DNA of 64,000 nt. Origin: Lethocerus indicus. Taxonomy: Eukaryota; Arthropoda; Insecta; Hemiptera; Belostomatidae. The DNA lies in contig JACDQD010000007.1 of NCBI GenBank assembly GCA_019843655.1, forward strand, positions 25,810,365-25,874,364, written 5' to 3'. The notes beneath the pieces are model-generated. The model had not been told where the DNA came from and did no database searches. It saw only the letters and a program-made list of their open reading frames with translations. Below, in pieces: positions 32,104 to 45,239 of the stretch; the first letter of the stretch is position 1; each line of letters starts with the position of its first letter. A program made the position numbers and the translations under genes.

Positions 32104-32891
32104 CAAAGATAGTGGCTGCGTACCGAGGACGCAAATGTTGGGAGTTCCCGATTGAACATGGAACTGTGTCGCAGTGTGTTTATTAGCCATTTATTATGGT
32201 CCCATCACAGCCAGAGATCCCCGTCCTATCCTTGAGACCGATACATCCATTAGCGCCAATTAGGAGACGGCGCGAATATGACACAACGACTGTCCCACTT
32301 TGCCGGGCCCCTGCCCGTCTTCAATAGACAGTTGCGAAACTCATTCTTCAGTTAGCCTGAAACTACAATGGGCCCGAACATTTTCGCCTGGAGGTATAAA
32401 AAACACAAATATCGCAACGACGGTAAATGGGATCTTACGTATCAAACGTGTTTAGAATAATCGTCCCCAATTTCGTTTGGCCCAATCATAGTCAGGATTT
32501 TCGCCTACGAGCGACCTTAACACGAGAATGTACTTTGTGCAATTAAAAGATTTATTTATTTTTTTTATATACGGGAAAGTTATTAAACGTATCTAGACAG
32601 ATGTGTTTGTAGTGTCTACCCGGTGAACTAGTTACCAATAAATTTATAAGGTTATATTAGTTATAACGATAATCTTCGCTAATATCGTGCAGTCCTAAGA
32701 CCAAGATGTCCAACATCGCTCGCATCCAGAGATTGCTATCGAAAGTCCTTCGAACCATCCCCAACGACGGCTTAAACGCCACTGGCCTAGAGATTTTCTT
32801 TAGCCCACGTCGAAAGTGCCATCATCTGGGTGGCTTCTTTATCGAGAGAAACAAGATATATAACAATTGATACTTTATTATTAGTACTTTG

Positions 32892-32892
<1 letters not shown>
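32104..32892. other. noncoding DNA, nothing recognised
   Basis: No supported feature. Confidence 0.4.

Positions 32893-32942
<50 letters not shown>
32893..32942. repeat. (TA)n microsatellite 7
   Basis: Uninterrupted TA run. Confidence 0.98.
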
Positions 32943-32943
<1 letters not shown>

Positions 32944-35399
32944 CAGTTCAGTAAATAAAGGAAGTATAAACAAAAAAAAGGCTATCGCAGCGATGCAAGG
33001 CCCCTCGGAAGCCAGAAGAACAGGTCATCCCATTGGGAAATAAATATTAATTTCCACCGTCTGGCGATTGATATTCAGATAATGTGGAATGATTGGATGC
33101 GTGGAGGCCGGCGGTTTCGAAAACTGCTTCCCAGTGGATGGATTTCCCCCGGTTATTTTTCTCTATTCAGGAATGTCCCCCGTCCCGCTGCGAAGACGCT
33201 CCTCAGCGGGCTGTGCCCGGCATTCTTTATACGTCTTCCTATGTCTCTCCTTTCTGTGTCACTGCCAACTCTCCTGCGTCGTCACGTTCCCTCCCCTCCC
33301 CTACCGCTCGCCCGCGCAAGGTCGCTGGCGCTCCGTCAATTCTTAAAATACGAAAATTCGATTTCGGGGAGAAACGAGTGAAGTAAGCAGGCGGGGAAAT
33401 AAAAAAAAGCCGGCGGGATTTTATTCCTCCCTGGGGTCGTCAACTCCTTAATAACCCCCCCCCCCCACCACGGGTCCACTTTGACTGAATACTAAACCCG
33501 CTTCAAGTAGCGTAATCAATTACCAATTCGGTTTCATATAAAAACCAGTTTGCGTCCCTGGGTTACTAATAAAGCTATCGGCGTCACAATCACTTATTCG
33601 ATATGGGGAATACATTAAGATTTTATGGTTTTAAGGTCTTTTAACTGCCTACCGTTCGAGAGGCCCGAACTATTGATAATTGCAGGGTAGAGGTGTACGA
33701 TCAGCTCCCAACAGCTGGGTAGCAATTCGTTTTTCTTGAGCTAAGAAGAAGAATGGACAAACGTTTTGCGATTCGAATTTAATTGAGGTATTTTTTAAAA
33801 ACATATTTTTACACGACATCATGAATACTTTTCTTTACAATTCATTACATTGTTAGGACAGACCGGTTTCGACTCGGTGCTAACGCTCAAAGAGTTAGCA
33901 GTTATAATTAACAGAATACCATCGACTGAAAGAATATAAGGATATTATCTTCCGTGATATTTTCTCTCTTCCGATGTTTAAATAGTAGGCTGGATGTCAC
34001 TATTGAAAGGCTCGACGTATCAACATAGGACATTACAATGTGAAAACGTCGTTAAATTAACAATAGGTTTTCTTGATTAGAAATGACAGACGGTTACTTA
34101 CAGTCTCATCGTACGAGGCATTATGAGGCTCGGGGCTGACAGGAAGGGGGAAGTCATCGAACGTTAAATGGCGTTAATACCAATGAGGCATCGCGGCCCT
34201 CGATATAAGCGTCAGGAAACAAAAACAAAAATTGGAAACGGCGATCGGACTCCTAAGAAGGGAACGTCGGATTTAAATCACGCATCTTCGATTCAATTCA
34301 TGATCCCCCTGGCATCAGACTCTCCGAACGTATACCTCGACAACTGGGCTAAACTGTGGCAGAGTCCGGCCATAGACAAAATCATTTACCGTTTAACAGC
34401 CGTATCGCTTTTTAAAATTTAGTTACAACAACCCACTATTATTTAGGAATTTGTGGGAGCGACCTGGAAAGTAACCGTTGACCTGGAATTCGAGCCTTTC
34501 TAACAGCATTTTCCCAGAAACCATAAGCAAGGTTACCAGTCTCAGTTGCATTTTTACTGCCGTTTCCTTCGGGACAATAAGCACGGGTGGGACCCTACTG
34601 GAATGAGATTTTGGTTCACGACTGGCTGAAATACTGCAGATCATCCAAAGCATCGATCTGAAACATCCATTTTGGCGTATGGGTCGCTGCGAACCATTGC
34701 ATTCTGGTGCCTAAATATTTTTTTGTGTTCAAAGGAAAATGCGCGGAAAAAAATTTCAGAAAAGTTCGAATGTCGTAATGTTCGTAATGTCGTTGGTCAA
34801 GCACATCACATTAAGTACAGTATTAATAAATTTTTAAAAAATCGTGAAAATTGTATTGAAACGGAATGACTTGACGGATTTTTTTTTTATCATCATATTT
34901 TGTAAAAATTGTTCGATTTCGTCCCTCGCTTGGTTCATTTTAACGCGCGAACACATCAATAAACATCTGCGCATACTTTTTATGAATTTTCGAATTCCTA
35001 TATTTGGGCCCTTACGCATAAAATAGCGCAATAAACAAATTCTCTCAGCAACTTATAATTCACTGCGAGGTGTCAGCACATTGCGGGCCCGCCGTCGTAC
35101 CCACTTAGTGCAGCTGTCCGTCAATGCCTATTGTGGACACATTCTGTCGTCGGTTTCTACCGAATGAAATACTGTCTTAGTAATCCGCGTTAATTTGTCG
35201 TCGCTTATGCAACTCCGACTGGACCATATGCGACGAAGATCCCGACTGGTTTTCGCTGCTTTCACTTTTCTCGTGCGCGTTTCCTCCGCTCACCGTTGCC
35301 GACCACCCGGGTGCCAGCCACTCGGAATTTCACTTACTCCTGACAGACATCCATAATATAGTTCCGGCGGTATGGGAGTAAAACTTTCACTCGTTCCTA
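32943..35399. other. noncoding DNA with GC-richer island
   Basis: The island 33080-33420 is open in all three plus frames (85-99 codons each), which argues against any one being coding. At 33863-33880 the words AGACCGGTTTCGAC may be a family 1 trace. A C10 run is at about 33458. No gene supported. Confidence 0.35.
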
Positions 35400-35485
35400 C
35401 CTGTCGGAGAGAATCGGCTGAAACAGAAAACGTTATTTTGCCTCCGTGAGGTCCCTCCCACCGTCAGTAGACTTACTGCACACTT
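35400..35485 (-). repeat. family 2 dispersed repeat, weak fragment
   Basis: GGTCCCTCCCACCGTCAGTAGAC is the reverse complement of the family 2 right-hand block; little else matches. Confidence 0.4.
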
Positions 35486-35820
35486 ACCTTGCAAAGTACC
35501 GTAACGAATATTCGCGAGAAGCAACCTACGAAAAGAATGACGATAACGAAGGAACGAAGAACGATCGCTAACTTCCGGTAACACCGCGCATGTTGTGGGA
35601 AGAACCTCGGTTGGCAGGGGTTGACCCTCTGCTGTTCCTACGTCTGGAAACAACCCTCTCGGGCTCCATTGGAAGGGGCCTTCTCGGGTGTGTCCAAATA
35701 CATTCTATAATCAGGCGATTTTACAAAATTAAATATGGGCGAAAATAAAATTTCCTTTCCGCAGCCTTCTCAAGTTTTGTTAAAGAACACCGTACCCTGT
35801 ACGCCGTACTATCCGCTTCC
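35486..35820. other. noncoding DNA, nothing recognised
   Basis: No supported feature. Confidence 0.4.
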
Positions 35821-35854
35821 GACGTTTCGGAACTTTTACTGGTTCCATCATCAG
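35821..35854 (-). ncRNA. hammerhead-like motif, second sequence class
   Basis: Minus strand: CTGATGA, an extra T, stem II GGAAC-(8 nt)-GTTCC with five perfect pairs, core GAA, loopless stem III AC/GT, then C17. All hammerhead core residues are present, and the same extra U as in family 1 precedes stem II. No complementary stem I is seen on the flanks (CCCGGA before, GGAAGC after), so cleavage in cis is unlikely. It is not flanked by family 1 arm sequence. Confidence 0.4.
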
Positions 35855-37057
35855 TCCGGGCTCTGATAATTCAAGTGATAACTAAAGTTCTGGTCGCGCA
35901 AACCTTCGCTCAGGAAATAAATTAGTCCCAGAATTAAGGCACTATGAGAGCACACCTTTCACCGATGCCAACTAGGCGAATCTTATTGAGGATGGCATAT
36001 ACTACTGATAAAAAACCGACCATTTACTAGTTTAAATGTACAAAATGAGGCTGTAGTATTTGCATATTTATCGAATATATATTTCTGAGGCGACTAAGTA
36101 AGGTAGGCTCGTCGGTCAGGAACGTAGATATATTTTATGTAAGGACAATTGCAGTTTAACGTTATATAATGAGCATATTTTTCGAGTGCGTTGTTGTTTG
36201 ATATATTCTTTAAACAATTCACTGTGAAATGAAACGCTTGTGCCGAGTTGAAACCCAATTGTTCTTGGAGGATCATTACGTGACTCGTCGTATAATGGAG
36301 AAAAAGGAAGGGTTACTGCGTTCTTGGAAATTGGTGACGCGTGTCCACCTCTGACACCTGACAAAGAGAGAACTGGGTTAAGGTCCTTCGACGGGCGTTC
36401 TTGAATTTTTGTGTATCCCCACAAATATATTTTGAGATACAATTATTCCCAATTATATTTATGGACACTGTATCGGAAATCACTTCTGGGACGAACCGCC
36501 GAAACTGAATTTTATAGATCATTCTGGATCTATTTGGGATCCAATTTGAATGCTATTTTGCAAGAGTCAAAAGGGTTTCTATGAAACAATAGGCGACAAT
36601 TATGTTGGCCTAGTAACACGACTAGCACCCACTGGCTTCCCCCTACTTTTTAAAATGTATTTATTTATCTCATATATTCATATATCATATAGTCCGGAAT
36701 CATTAAATCCAGAGGCGATCCGGACGATGTGCAATTCTGGACTGGAATTTATTGCATTTTCTTAAGGCAAGGTCGCGGACTAAACGGGACTTTTAAGATT
36801 TGTATGTGGGGCGCGTTAGTTGCTTGACTCAGTATTTTTGACTGCACAGTTTGAATTTTTTTGAGGTTTTGATGATTGGGGCCAAATCCCACAGTTCAAG
36901 TTCCCCCTACTTCAGATTGGTATTTGAAAACAAACATAGTGCTGTTTCATGCGTATTTATACTAATAGCTTGATATACAATCCTTTTGATATACAATTGA
37001 TTAATTTCTCGTTTCATAGATTTATATTATTTATTATAATATAATGGGGGGCATGTT
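35855..37057. other. noncoding DNA, nothing recognised
   Basis: No supported feature. Confidence 0.4.
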
Positions 37058-37275
37058 TTTTAGATCATTCTCCCTTCTGGGTAGCCTTTCTCTTGCTCCC
37101 AATATTACCTGGAGACCTTTAACCTTTACTTCGGAAATTATTATTCCCCTTCCATTGAGTTTTCTCAAAAAAATACGCTATCCCTGTCCCTCCGCGTGGA
37201 GGTGTTCGCGTCGTCTACTGACGGTGGGAGAAACCTCGCAGGGACCTTAATCCACTCGTTCCTAGATAGTGGATC
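37058..37275 (+). repeat. family 2 dispersed repeat
   Basis: ATCATTCTCCCTTCTGGGTA, CTTGCTCCCAATATTACCTG, AACCTTTACTTCGGAAATTA, then CTACTGACGGTGGGAGAAAC and CTTAATCCACTCGTTC. Same order as 29530-29790. Confidence 0.65.
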
Positions 37276-39184
37276 GCTGGGGGAACAAAAACAAAAAACA
37301 ACGCCTCCTGCGAATTGTCCGAGCGCCGTAAAGTGTCGCCGCGATAGCGTCTCTGGTTGAAAGACGCCCACCGCCGTCAAACATTATAATGGGGGTGCGG
37401 CGGCGACAGGGGACACGAGGTGAAGTGAAATACACGGTCGTATAGGAGCCGCGTGTACCGACGACGTGTAAGGCCGAACACTCGGTTTGTAAATGTTGTT
37501 CTGTATTTCCAACTCCCACAGATCGAAAGCGAAAACTTATCGCTCCAATAACAACAGGTCTTTACACGACTGTCGGGGGACCTCCCCTGAGGCCAGTACC
37601 GTTTAATAGAAAAAATATAATACACAATACTCCGCCATACTTTTCACTACCTCATTGTACAACTACCTAAGTGTACTATTTGAGGCGGTATCCCGATAGG
37701 AGTTCAAAGGACTATATCCCTTTAGCCTTATCGATCATGTCATGTATTACCGATGATGTCGAAAAACCGACCTTATATTGTTATATGTGAAAAGTACAAA
37801 ATTAGGAAATAAATTTAGTTCCTAGTCGCCAGGCATATAAACCAAACGAGGAAATTTGGGGGAGGGTCGTCCTTTTCACTACGTCACTGTAGCATTAACT
37901 GAGTGCTACCAAACGAAACTGTCGTAAGCATACAGGCCGGCATAACTCTTTGAGACCTCACAGTTCTCCTAAATAAATTGAACGGGACGAATTCATGATT
38001 CCTTCCCGGCGAGATCAAGCCTCTTGGGTAACTTTAAGTTTCGGATACTGAGAAGCGTAAAATATTAAATACGTACTCAAGAATAATGTGTCCTCTTTTT
38101 ACTCGGATCTGGACGGCAATTGGGGGTTCTTCTGTCTGAATCTCGAATTTACCCTTGGGTCAACATCCAGATTTCGGAGGCACTTAGTCAAAACCATAAA
38201 AGCGCCGATGGTGTTCAAGTGGCATTGATGCGGGTGTATAGCTGGCGGCCGAAGTTAAATTCATTCAACTCGATTTTGGAACGAAATCAATTTGGCGGCC
38301 GGCGGTGGCCCCCCCATCCTTCCCCCCGCCCGATCCTAATGGCACTGGCCCACTGCCACCCGACAGGCAACCTTCTCAATATATAAATTTTTTTGTTTTA
38401 TACTCCCCCTCTTTTTCGTTTACCTTTTTTCACCCCCCCTCGAGAAATGTCTTCTTTTACTTCATTTTTGCTAAGAATACCACCGCGCCTCTTGGGGTTA
38501 AAGCCCTCGGGTACTGCCCGAAAGTTCTTCCCGTAAAAATGTAAGGAAAATTTCCTCACGACGGACAAAACAATGTTCGTCGTTTGTCTTTTGGGAGCGT
38601 TATTTTTCTTTATAAAACCAATTCTATGGATCCTGCATTTCACGTTCCCCGTTCTCGTACTATTTTCGTAGTAGAGTAGAAAGAGATTAATAACTATAAC
38701 TTGCTTAATGAAGGACAAAAAGAACCAGATAAGGAATTTATAATTTCACGGACAATTTTGAATTGTATTTTATAAATATTATAGACGGGTTTTTATGTAC
38801 GCGATATCTGTTCTTCCTAAACTAGTGATTAAGAATTCTTTAGTTTAACGTTTGAGATGAGTCTCCCGCTCTATCGGATTAATGGGGAAGTATTTGAGCA
38901 GCCGCAGTGCTGCGCTCTAGTGAATTATTCTTGTCTCTCTCAACCGAGTTCGCCCTGCACTCTCGCGGATTTTACCAGAACTGTTTGAACTGAAGCCATT
39001 CCGAAACTGCCGAACCTCGTTTTTATTTCCTTTTTCTGACCTAAATTAAGTCCGTACAACATTATTTACAATTGTTGTGAATCGCATAGTTGGTGCTCGT
39101 CGCACTCTAAAGTAGCATTCGGTTAGACACGTCCCAAGTATTCTGCAGTTATCCGAAAATTCTCAATTAAATTTTGGAATATCT
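37276..39184. other. noncoding DNA
   Basis: No gene supported. GC-richer patches at 37270-37450 and 38230-38360 have several overlapping open frames but no recognisable protein. Confidence 0.35.
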
Positions 39185-39402
39185 TAGTTTTTCTGGATCT
39201 TCTGTTTCCTCTCGCCGGTTTGGTTTTTCGCTAGACCGGTTTCTGCTGCTCGCCATTCCTGTACTGTTTTCATGATAGTCGCATCGGTGATGAGACAAAT
39301 AATCAATTACACTGTTGCTGTATGCAAGACTCGTGTGTTAATAATATGGTTGATGTCGCTAGTAGCGCGAGGAGAGACAGAAGGTTGAGAAAACTACGGT
39401 TT
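39185..39402. mobile_element. family 1 fold-back element, diverged
   Basis: Left arm TCTTCTGTTTCCTCTCGCCG, TTTGGTTTTTCGCTAGACCG, then the damaged block (39230-39266); right arm GCGCGAGGAGAGACAGAAGG and AACTACGG. The right-arm block is gone. In the left block CTGAAGA has decayed to CAGGAA, so the hammerhead-like fold is lost although ACCGGTCTAGC is intact. Confidence 0.65.
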
Positions 39403-39834
39403 TCTACACATTGTTGTAGCATCAACCAACATATAGCAGTAAAGATAACTCTAAGCTGAGGCGCATTGACAGTCTTAAAAATGACCGCATCTTCAGGAAG
39501 GGTGATATATGGCCCTTCCCGCCGATACAATATAATTTCTACCCGCCAAATTGACGGTATAAATAATAGGAAAAAACTGGTAAAATGTTCTGGGTGCGGA
39601 CTGATGTACGACTTCCTCCGTTAATAGCATGAAATTGCATAATTGCAGGTCCGCTTTTTCTTTCGCCGGTGCCCGGGGCCCCGTTTCATAAAATTAATTC
39701 CCAGCTGAGGGAGCCTCCGCCTCCTCCAATTAGCATTCAAATTGCCGGATACTCTTTCCACTAATTTTTCTGAAATGAAATTGAGACTTATAAATAGCTT
39801 ATCCTTGCGTGTAATTTACGTCCGTGTGTTTTAC
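39403..39834. other. noncoding DNA, nothing recognised
   Basis: No supported feature. Confidence 0.4.
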
Positions 39835-39975
39835 ACACGGACCCTACCATTTCGGCCGGCCGCCGCTATCTATTTACCGGCCGGTTATATCGGTAATTTA
39901 TGCATCGTCCTAAATTGCCGCGTCTGTTTCTGTTCCGCCGGTGATCCTCTGATTAGATGCCACTTAAACTTGGCG
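39835..39975. promoter_or_regulatory. possible cis-regulatory island
   Basis: GC-rich palindromic words (CGGCCGGCCGCCG, ACCGGCCGGT) alternate with TTATATCGGTAATTTATG in otherwise AT-rich DNA. No clear coding frame. Confidence 0.2.
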
Positions 39976-40321
39976 GACTTAAAATAAGTTGATCGAACCG
40001 TCTAATCTCTCTACTGAAAAAGGATTTCAAAACCTACTAGCGCCAACAAATTGACAACATACAATGTTCTCATGTAGAGATTCCAATCTTATTTCAGCTC
40101 ATCCCAATCCTCTCATCGAATATTTTTCCTCCGTTACAAATTCATTATCCCTCCCTCGGCGGCTTAAACACTACTGGCCCAGAGATGTTCTCCTCGAGTC
40201 CCAGTTTCTTGAATAACAGGAAAATGTCACCAGTGGGGGTTTTTTTCGTCGTGAGAACCATGGACAGGACAACGTTAAGATTGTTGACTGCGCAATAAAA
40301 GAATGATAAAATATTGCTTCG

Positions 40322-40360
40322 GGGGTTCGAATCCCGGTGGAGGACCGTACTTTCTTTCAA
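40322..40360 (+). repeat. SINE-like fragment with tRNA B box
   Basis: GGTTCGAATCCC at 40324-40335 matches the RNA polymerase III B box of tRNA genes. The following CGGTGGAGGAC is shared with 16631 and 40555, which points to a tRNA-derived SINE tail. No A box is visible upstream. Confidence 0.45.
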
Positions 40361-40540
40361 TTAGAAAAATTAATTAACCGAGGTGATCTACAATATAACC
40401 CAGAAAATGTCCGTAATAAAATACAACACGGCAGTCGTGGCCTTAAACAACTCTGCTTCCCATCTAACGCGCCCCATCGAAGGACGCCGCTCCCAAATAC
40501 ACACGCAAGTGGCGTGTAAAGCCCGTATCAAATACAGAGC

Positions 40541-40585
40541 ACGGTTCGAATGCCGGTGGCGGACAGAACTTTCGTTCTATTGGGA
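40541..40585 (+). repeat. SINE-like fragment, second copy
   Basis: GGTTCGAATGCC (40543-40554) followed by GGTGGCGGACAGAACTTTCG, matching the 16631 and 40322 fragments. Confidence 0.45.
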
Positions 40586-42099
40586 TAGCCCCGATATGTT
40601 AATGCACTGGCGAGACAGAGTGCTGTACATAATGGTAGGGAAGTTTAGCGCGATATATGTAAATTGTCTTGGACCGAAGTGAGTAGAAACGTGACAGATT
40701 CTTGACTCCAATAAATAATTCGATAAATATCATTATATTTAATTGTAAATATAATGTATCTTGGACTGAGAGATGTTTCAGCGGTGTGAAAACGTTTAAG
40801 ATCGCGTTTCAGCGTTTACCGGACGGATTAGAGACACTGGTCGGATGGGGGAGTTGGTTCTGATGAAATGCATGCAGATCGACACAGAGAGCACATAAAG
40901 AGCTTGAGAGAAAGTGGGTCACCTGGTTAATAATAAGCACAACTTGGTTATTTTCCTACCGAGTTGGTTCGATTTCTTTTTTTCTTTTCTTTTTCTCCCC
41001 CTTCTCTCTCCCTCTCTCCCTCCCTCTTTTCAATCTGGCTCCAAACGTGACCCGATCGACAATTGGAGTTTAACGCATTCTGCGGGTGTGTTTCCCCCCC
41101 TTCACCCCCTACCGTAACCGAGTCCCATTTGCCGGCCGATCGCTATCCGATCTGACCGGCCGTCCGATTTTCACTTTGGCTTAAAATCGCGATTAAAACG
41201 GCGGCCAAATAAATACGGTTTTACGAGCGAAACATTTCTTACAGGGTTAGGAGGATATATTTTGCGAAGTTGTTAGCCTAATTACGCGAAAGATTGTTTG
41301 ATACTGTACTGACTGTAACTATAATCATTTACAGAACAAAATATGATTACTCGTCTACTTCAGCATGACTTCTTTATACGGGTATACGGGATAAAATAGT
41401 TAGGCATATTCATAAATGTGTCATGTTCAATTTAAGTAATACTTGTAAAGTGTTGTGGTTTTACGTTGACTTAAAACTCCGTACGACAGGTTAGGTATGA
41501 TTTTTTGTGCCCAATGCTACAAAATTCTGGAATTAATGGTAATATGCATTTTGAATATGATCCATGCTAGATCGGTTTCGGCTTCTATAAACGATTTCCA
41601 AATCTATTAGTATTAATTAACGCTATTAGTTCGCCGATGGTTTAATGGCTGAGTACTTAGTTTCGGTCCTTATACGGCACGAGCCTTAATCACTGGGATA
41701 ATAGGCCGGATTGGAGAAAGGTTACCTGAGTTAGTACGGTTACTAAGGTAAACTAAAACTGAAACTAAATATTAGATCAAGACAGTGACGGTGGCGCAAT
41801 TACTTACTCGGCAATTGTCTCGACTGCCCTTTCACGAAGGCGTCTCACAATTTCCGGTCGTTTCGCGGGCTCCCACTCTTCAATTTACTTTCCTGCCCTC
41901 TCCCACTTATATTCTCATTCACGCGGCCACAATTGTTATATCTCGATTCCGTATAGTAAATAACTTTATTGTTGGTTGAGGCGGGAGAACAAATAGAAAT
42001 TAGTCGAACGGCATCCAGGGAAGTCCTCTCTCCCATTACTGAGAAATAAGTCTTAAGGTCCTTTGAAGCAATTCCTTAGGAAGATTGGCTGGGAGAAAA
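40586..42099. other. noncoding DNA
   Basis: A CT-rich tract (40975-41030) precedes a GC-richer patch (41125-41240) with CCGGCCG words. At 41568-41590 CTAGATCGGTTTCGGCTTCT is a family 1 trace. At 41644-41654 TGGTTTAATGG resembles a tRNA A box without a B box. No gene supported. Confidence 0.35.
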
Positions 42100-42215
42100 C
42101 GACATCAAGAATGCGCCCACCATGAAGAGGAATAAAATAGTTCAGACGTCGCTAGGCAGTATTGAGAGCAGGACTTTCAAAAACGACAATCTGAAGAGAA
42201 AATCAACCAAAAAAA
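42100..42215 (-). repeat. family 2 dispersed repeat
   Basis: CCCACCATGAAGAGGAATAA, GCAGTATTGAGAGCAGGACT, TTCAAAAACGACAATCTGAA and AAAATCAACC align with 12755-12890. Confidence 0.65.
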
Positions 42216-44224
42216 AGTTTCCACAAAATAATGAACTTTATTGCCGATTGAGGCTGGTGAAAAAATAGGATATTTCGTTCTGCGGCAATGACATCTCGAG
42301 AAGTTCCGTTATATGAAATAATTCTTAAGGTCCTTCGAAGGACTTGGGCATAAGGCCGTATGACACCGCCGCATGGTCCCAGCCACAATAATAATTACAC
42401 AAAAATTATACACTATCCCAAGTATTAATTAATCTTTTAGTACACAAACAAATCTGTCTCTTCTCACTTCTTTAGCTTTCAACGGGCACAGATTCTAGCT
42501 TCTCCAAGAAGAGGTTATACTATAAATGGGAATGGTCACATATTCAGTTGCACGGTTGTTGAAATGTCGCAAATTCGGCCTTAAACATAAAGCCATGGTA
42601 GAACGATGATTCGGTTAGAGCACTTTAACGGTATACTAAGTGTCCTAATTGCCCATTGAATTAGGCTTATTAGATAATGAGAAGAGCTGACTTGACAATA
42701 CTGCTTCACCGAACCGCACATAGACTTAAACTTGTTCTTTTCCTCGTCCGTTTTACGAGAAAAACACCGGCGTGGAGAATATGATTCATCGACGCCGACT
42801 CGTATATCGACAAGGCTGTGATAAACAGTAAACTCCAGGTGAAGGGTAGGACGATTTTATTTTTGTTATTTTTGTTCGATTATGTAAAACACACTCGGCG
42901 CTTTTCCTTCCGTCGCTGGAGACTCTTAACGAGATGCAAACGACCTCATGCCGTCGGGCGTTTTACAGTCAAGAAATGGAAAATTAAATTGCACCTAGGG
43001 GAGAACACAATGGTTGAAAAATGGTTCAAATCGGAAAAACCATCGTCGGATCCAAGGCCGTCCTCGATTCAGATTTTCCCACGCAGTGGCCCCCAGGTGA
43101 GAGGCGAAAGGGAATTTTCGTCCGAGCGGTAATTTAAATGGTAACACTCCGCGTTTACAGATCTAGAAAGTTCTCCTGCACTTCAAACGTTTCTTGCCCT
43201 AGCTATTACGAGAACCTAATTATCCCATTATTGGATAACGGTTTGAATGTGGTGTGCAAAGTTTTTGCAATAATTAAACGATGAAACTTGTCTGGCAAAA
43301 ATATAACAACATTTCAAAACTGAACACTACTTTTCAATTCAACACAATTTAGTCTAGAAACGCCGCATCTTATACGGCTTTTATCACCAGCTGAATTGGA
43401 AGGAATTTTTTTTCAAAAGTTAAAATGAATAAGGATAAAATATGGTGGTTTAGGGTTCCTAATACAATGTATAAACGTTTATTCTTTCCACAAAATATCA
43501 GAATTAAAACACACGATGCGATATATTTCATGTCTTTTTGTCTTTAAAGATAAAGTTTCCTTAATTAATTAAAAAACTAAGTTAATACATTTGATGATAC
43601 TAAATACTCTAATAAGTGAATAAAAATAAATTAATATAATAAATTATAAATTGTGATGATAGAAAAATGTAAACGACATATTATATATGGACCAATTTTG
43701 TTGTAATTCTGCCCCCTGTTCCTACCCACCTTTCAATCGCCCGGCTGTCTCATTTAGACCGTTTTTTTTCCTTTTTTTTGGTTAATTTTCGCCTTTTAAA
43801 GGGTCAAGGTCCTGTTAAAACCCGAGAGAATTTTCAAGGGCCCTCCACGGCTCCACCTTTAATTCACCGGCTAAGGTCACCACACCTTGGCCGGCCGGCC
43901 ATAAACAACACCCCGCCCTCAACGCGGATCTCGTTTCGCCCTCTCCGCGTGTGTACACATTTTCAATCAACCTTATGCGTCTACCACCCTTCCCCCTTCA
44001 GGAATTCGATCGTTATAAAGGTAAATAGTGGTATTTGTTTTAACTACTGGCCACATTCATATAGGAAATACCTTCCGAGGGAATGGGAATAGGACTCGAT
44101 AACGTTCTACTATGGAGACATGCATAGGATCTTTTACTAATGGACTAATGACGTAAACTTAGTGGTATGGAGGGGTATTATGCATTGTGGCCGTTGGATT
44201 ATTTTTATATTAAAAATAACCGGT
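42216..44224. other. noncoding DNA
   Basis: A GC-richer patch at 43855-43990 contains GGCCGGCCGGCC. ORFs at 42818-43132 and 43778-44092 have no protein features. Confidence 0.35.
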
Positions 44225-44290
44225 TAATGAACAACCGGTCATAGGGCAGTCTTGAGAGCGGGACTCTCACACGTGCCAACCAGTAGAGAT
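44225..44290 (-). repeat. family 2 dispersed repeat, short fragment
   Basis: GGTCATAGGGCAGTCTTGAG, AGCGGGACTCTCACACGTGC correspond to the middle block of 12755-12890. Confidence 0.5.
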
Positions 44291-44884
44291 AGTCAAATAA
44301 AAAGAAATATAAAAAATGTCTACCATAATGCCCCGCGTTCGTCATTAATCAATTTTTTTCAATTTATGGACGTGGTCGCAAGATATCCAAAAACGGTACA
44401 GCACACTCAATTATCCCAGTTAATAGAAATTAGAAGATAGTTTGAAATATAAATCTAGACATCTGATTAATAACTTTAATTGACGAGGTCTGAGGCCAGT
44501 GTTGACAACTGGCATTGGCCCGTGAGTGCGGTATTAGGAAGAGGCGGTGTATTGTGTGCATTGAGGGCACCCGGTGTATTCGAACGTCCTCGTCGTGACG
44601 CACGAAACGTTTTCTATTCAGAATCCGTTCGAGCTCTCGTTCAAAAAGGATAATAAATACCCGGACCGATTCCGTTTCAATTCGTATCGAGAAGAAGGAT
44701 CACTTTTAGGAACCGGTACCAGTTCGAAATTACGTCGGCGCTTCCCTCCCTCCCCTCCGCCCTTCGGATGAATAGCGTTTAATTGCCGGCAGTGTATGTT
44801 TATTATTTTCTTTATTCGTCGACGTATCCAGTGTATATGAGGATCCCCTCATAACATTTTTTGACCGGCGACGTGAACTAAGGT
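44291..44884. other. noncoding DNA, nothing recognised
   Basis: No supported feature. Confidence 0.4.
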
Positions 44885-45040
44885 TCTCACCACCATCAGT
44901 AGACAATGCGAACGCTTTCGCGTGATTAGACAAGAATAAGGTCCAATTGCTCGGGGTGAAGTATCCCTAATGAAACCGATGGCAAGAACGACACCACTAT
45001 CAGGAGTAATAAGTCAGTTCAGGAGTAAATTTCAAATAAT
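44885..45040 (-). repeat. family 2 dispersed repeat
   Basis: GTTCTCACCACCATCAGTAG, ACAATGCGAACGC, AAACCGATGGCAAGAACGAC, GTCAGTTCAGGAGTAAATTT: reverse complement of the right half of 29530-29790. Confidence 0.65.
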
Positions 45041-45184
45041 GAAGCCACATCATTAAACAATATGAACTAAAAAATACATCAAAATAAATGATATACAGTA
45101 ATCCAATAGATATAAAAATATTTTTTGCATAGTTTTGTGTCACCTATTTGTGTCTCATCTTTGGAAATAGTTGAATTCCATTTA

Positions 45185-45187
<3 letters not shown>

Positions 45188-45235
<48 letters not shown>
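45188..45235. repeat. (TA)n microsatellite 8
   Basis: Uninterrupted TA run. Confidence 0.98.

Positions 45236-45239
<4 letters not shown>

Noticed and set aside
33082..33386. Three overlapping plus-strand ORFs of 85-99 codons
   Set aside because: All three frames are open in the same GC-rich island, so none stands out as coding.
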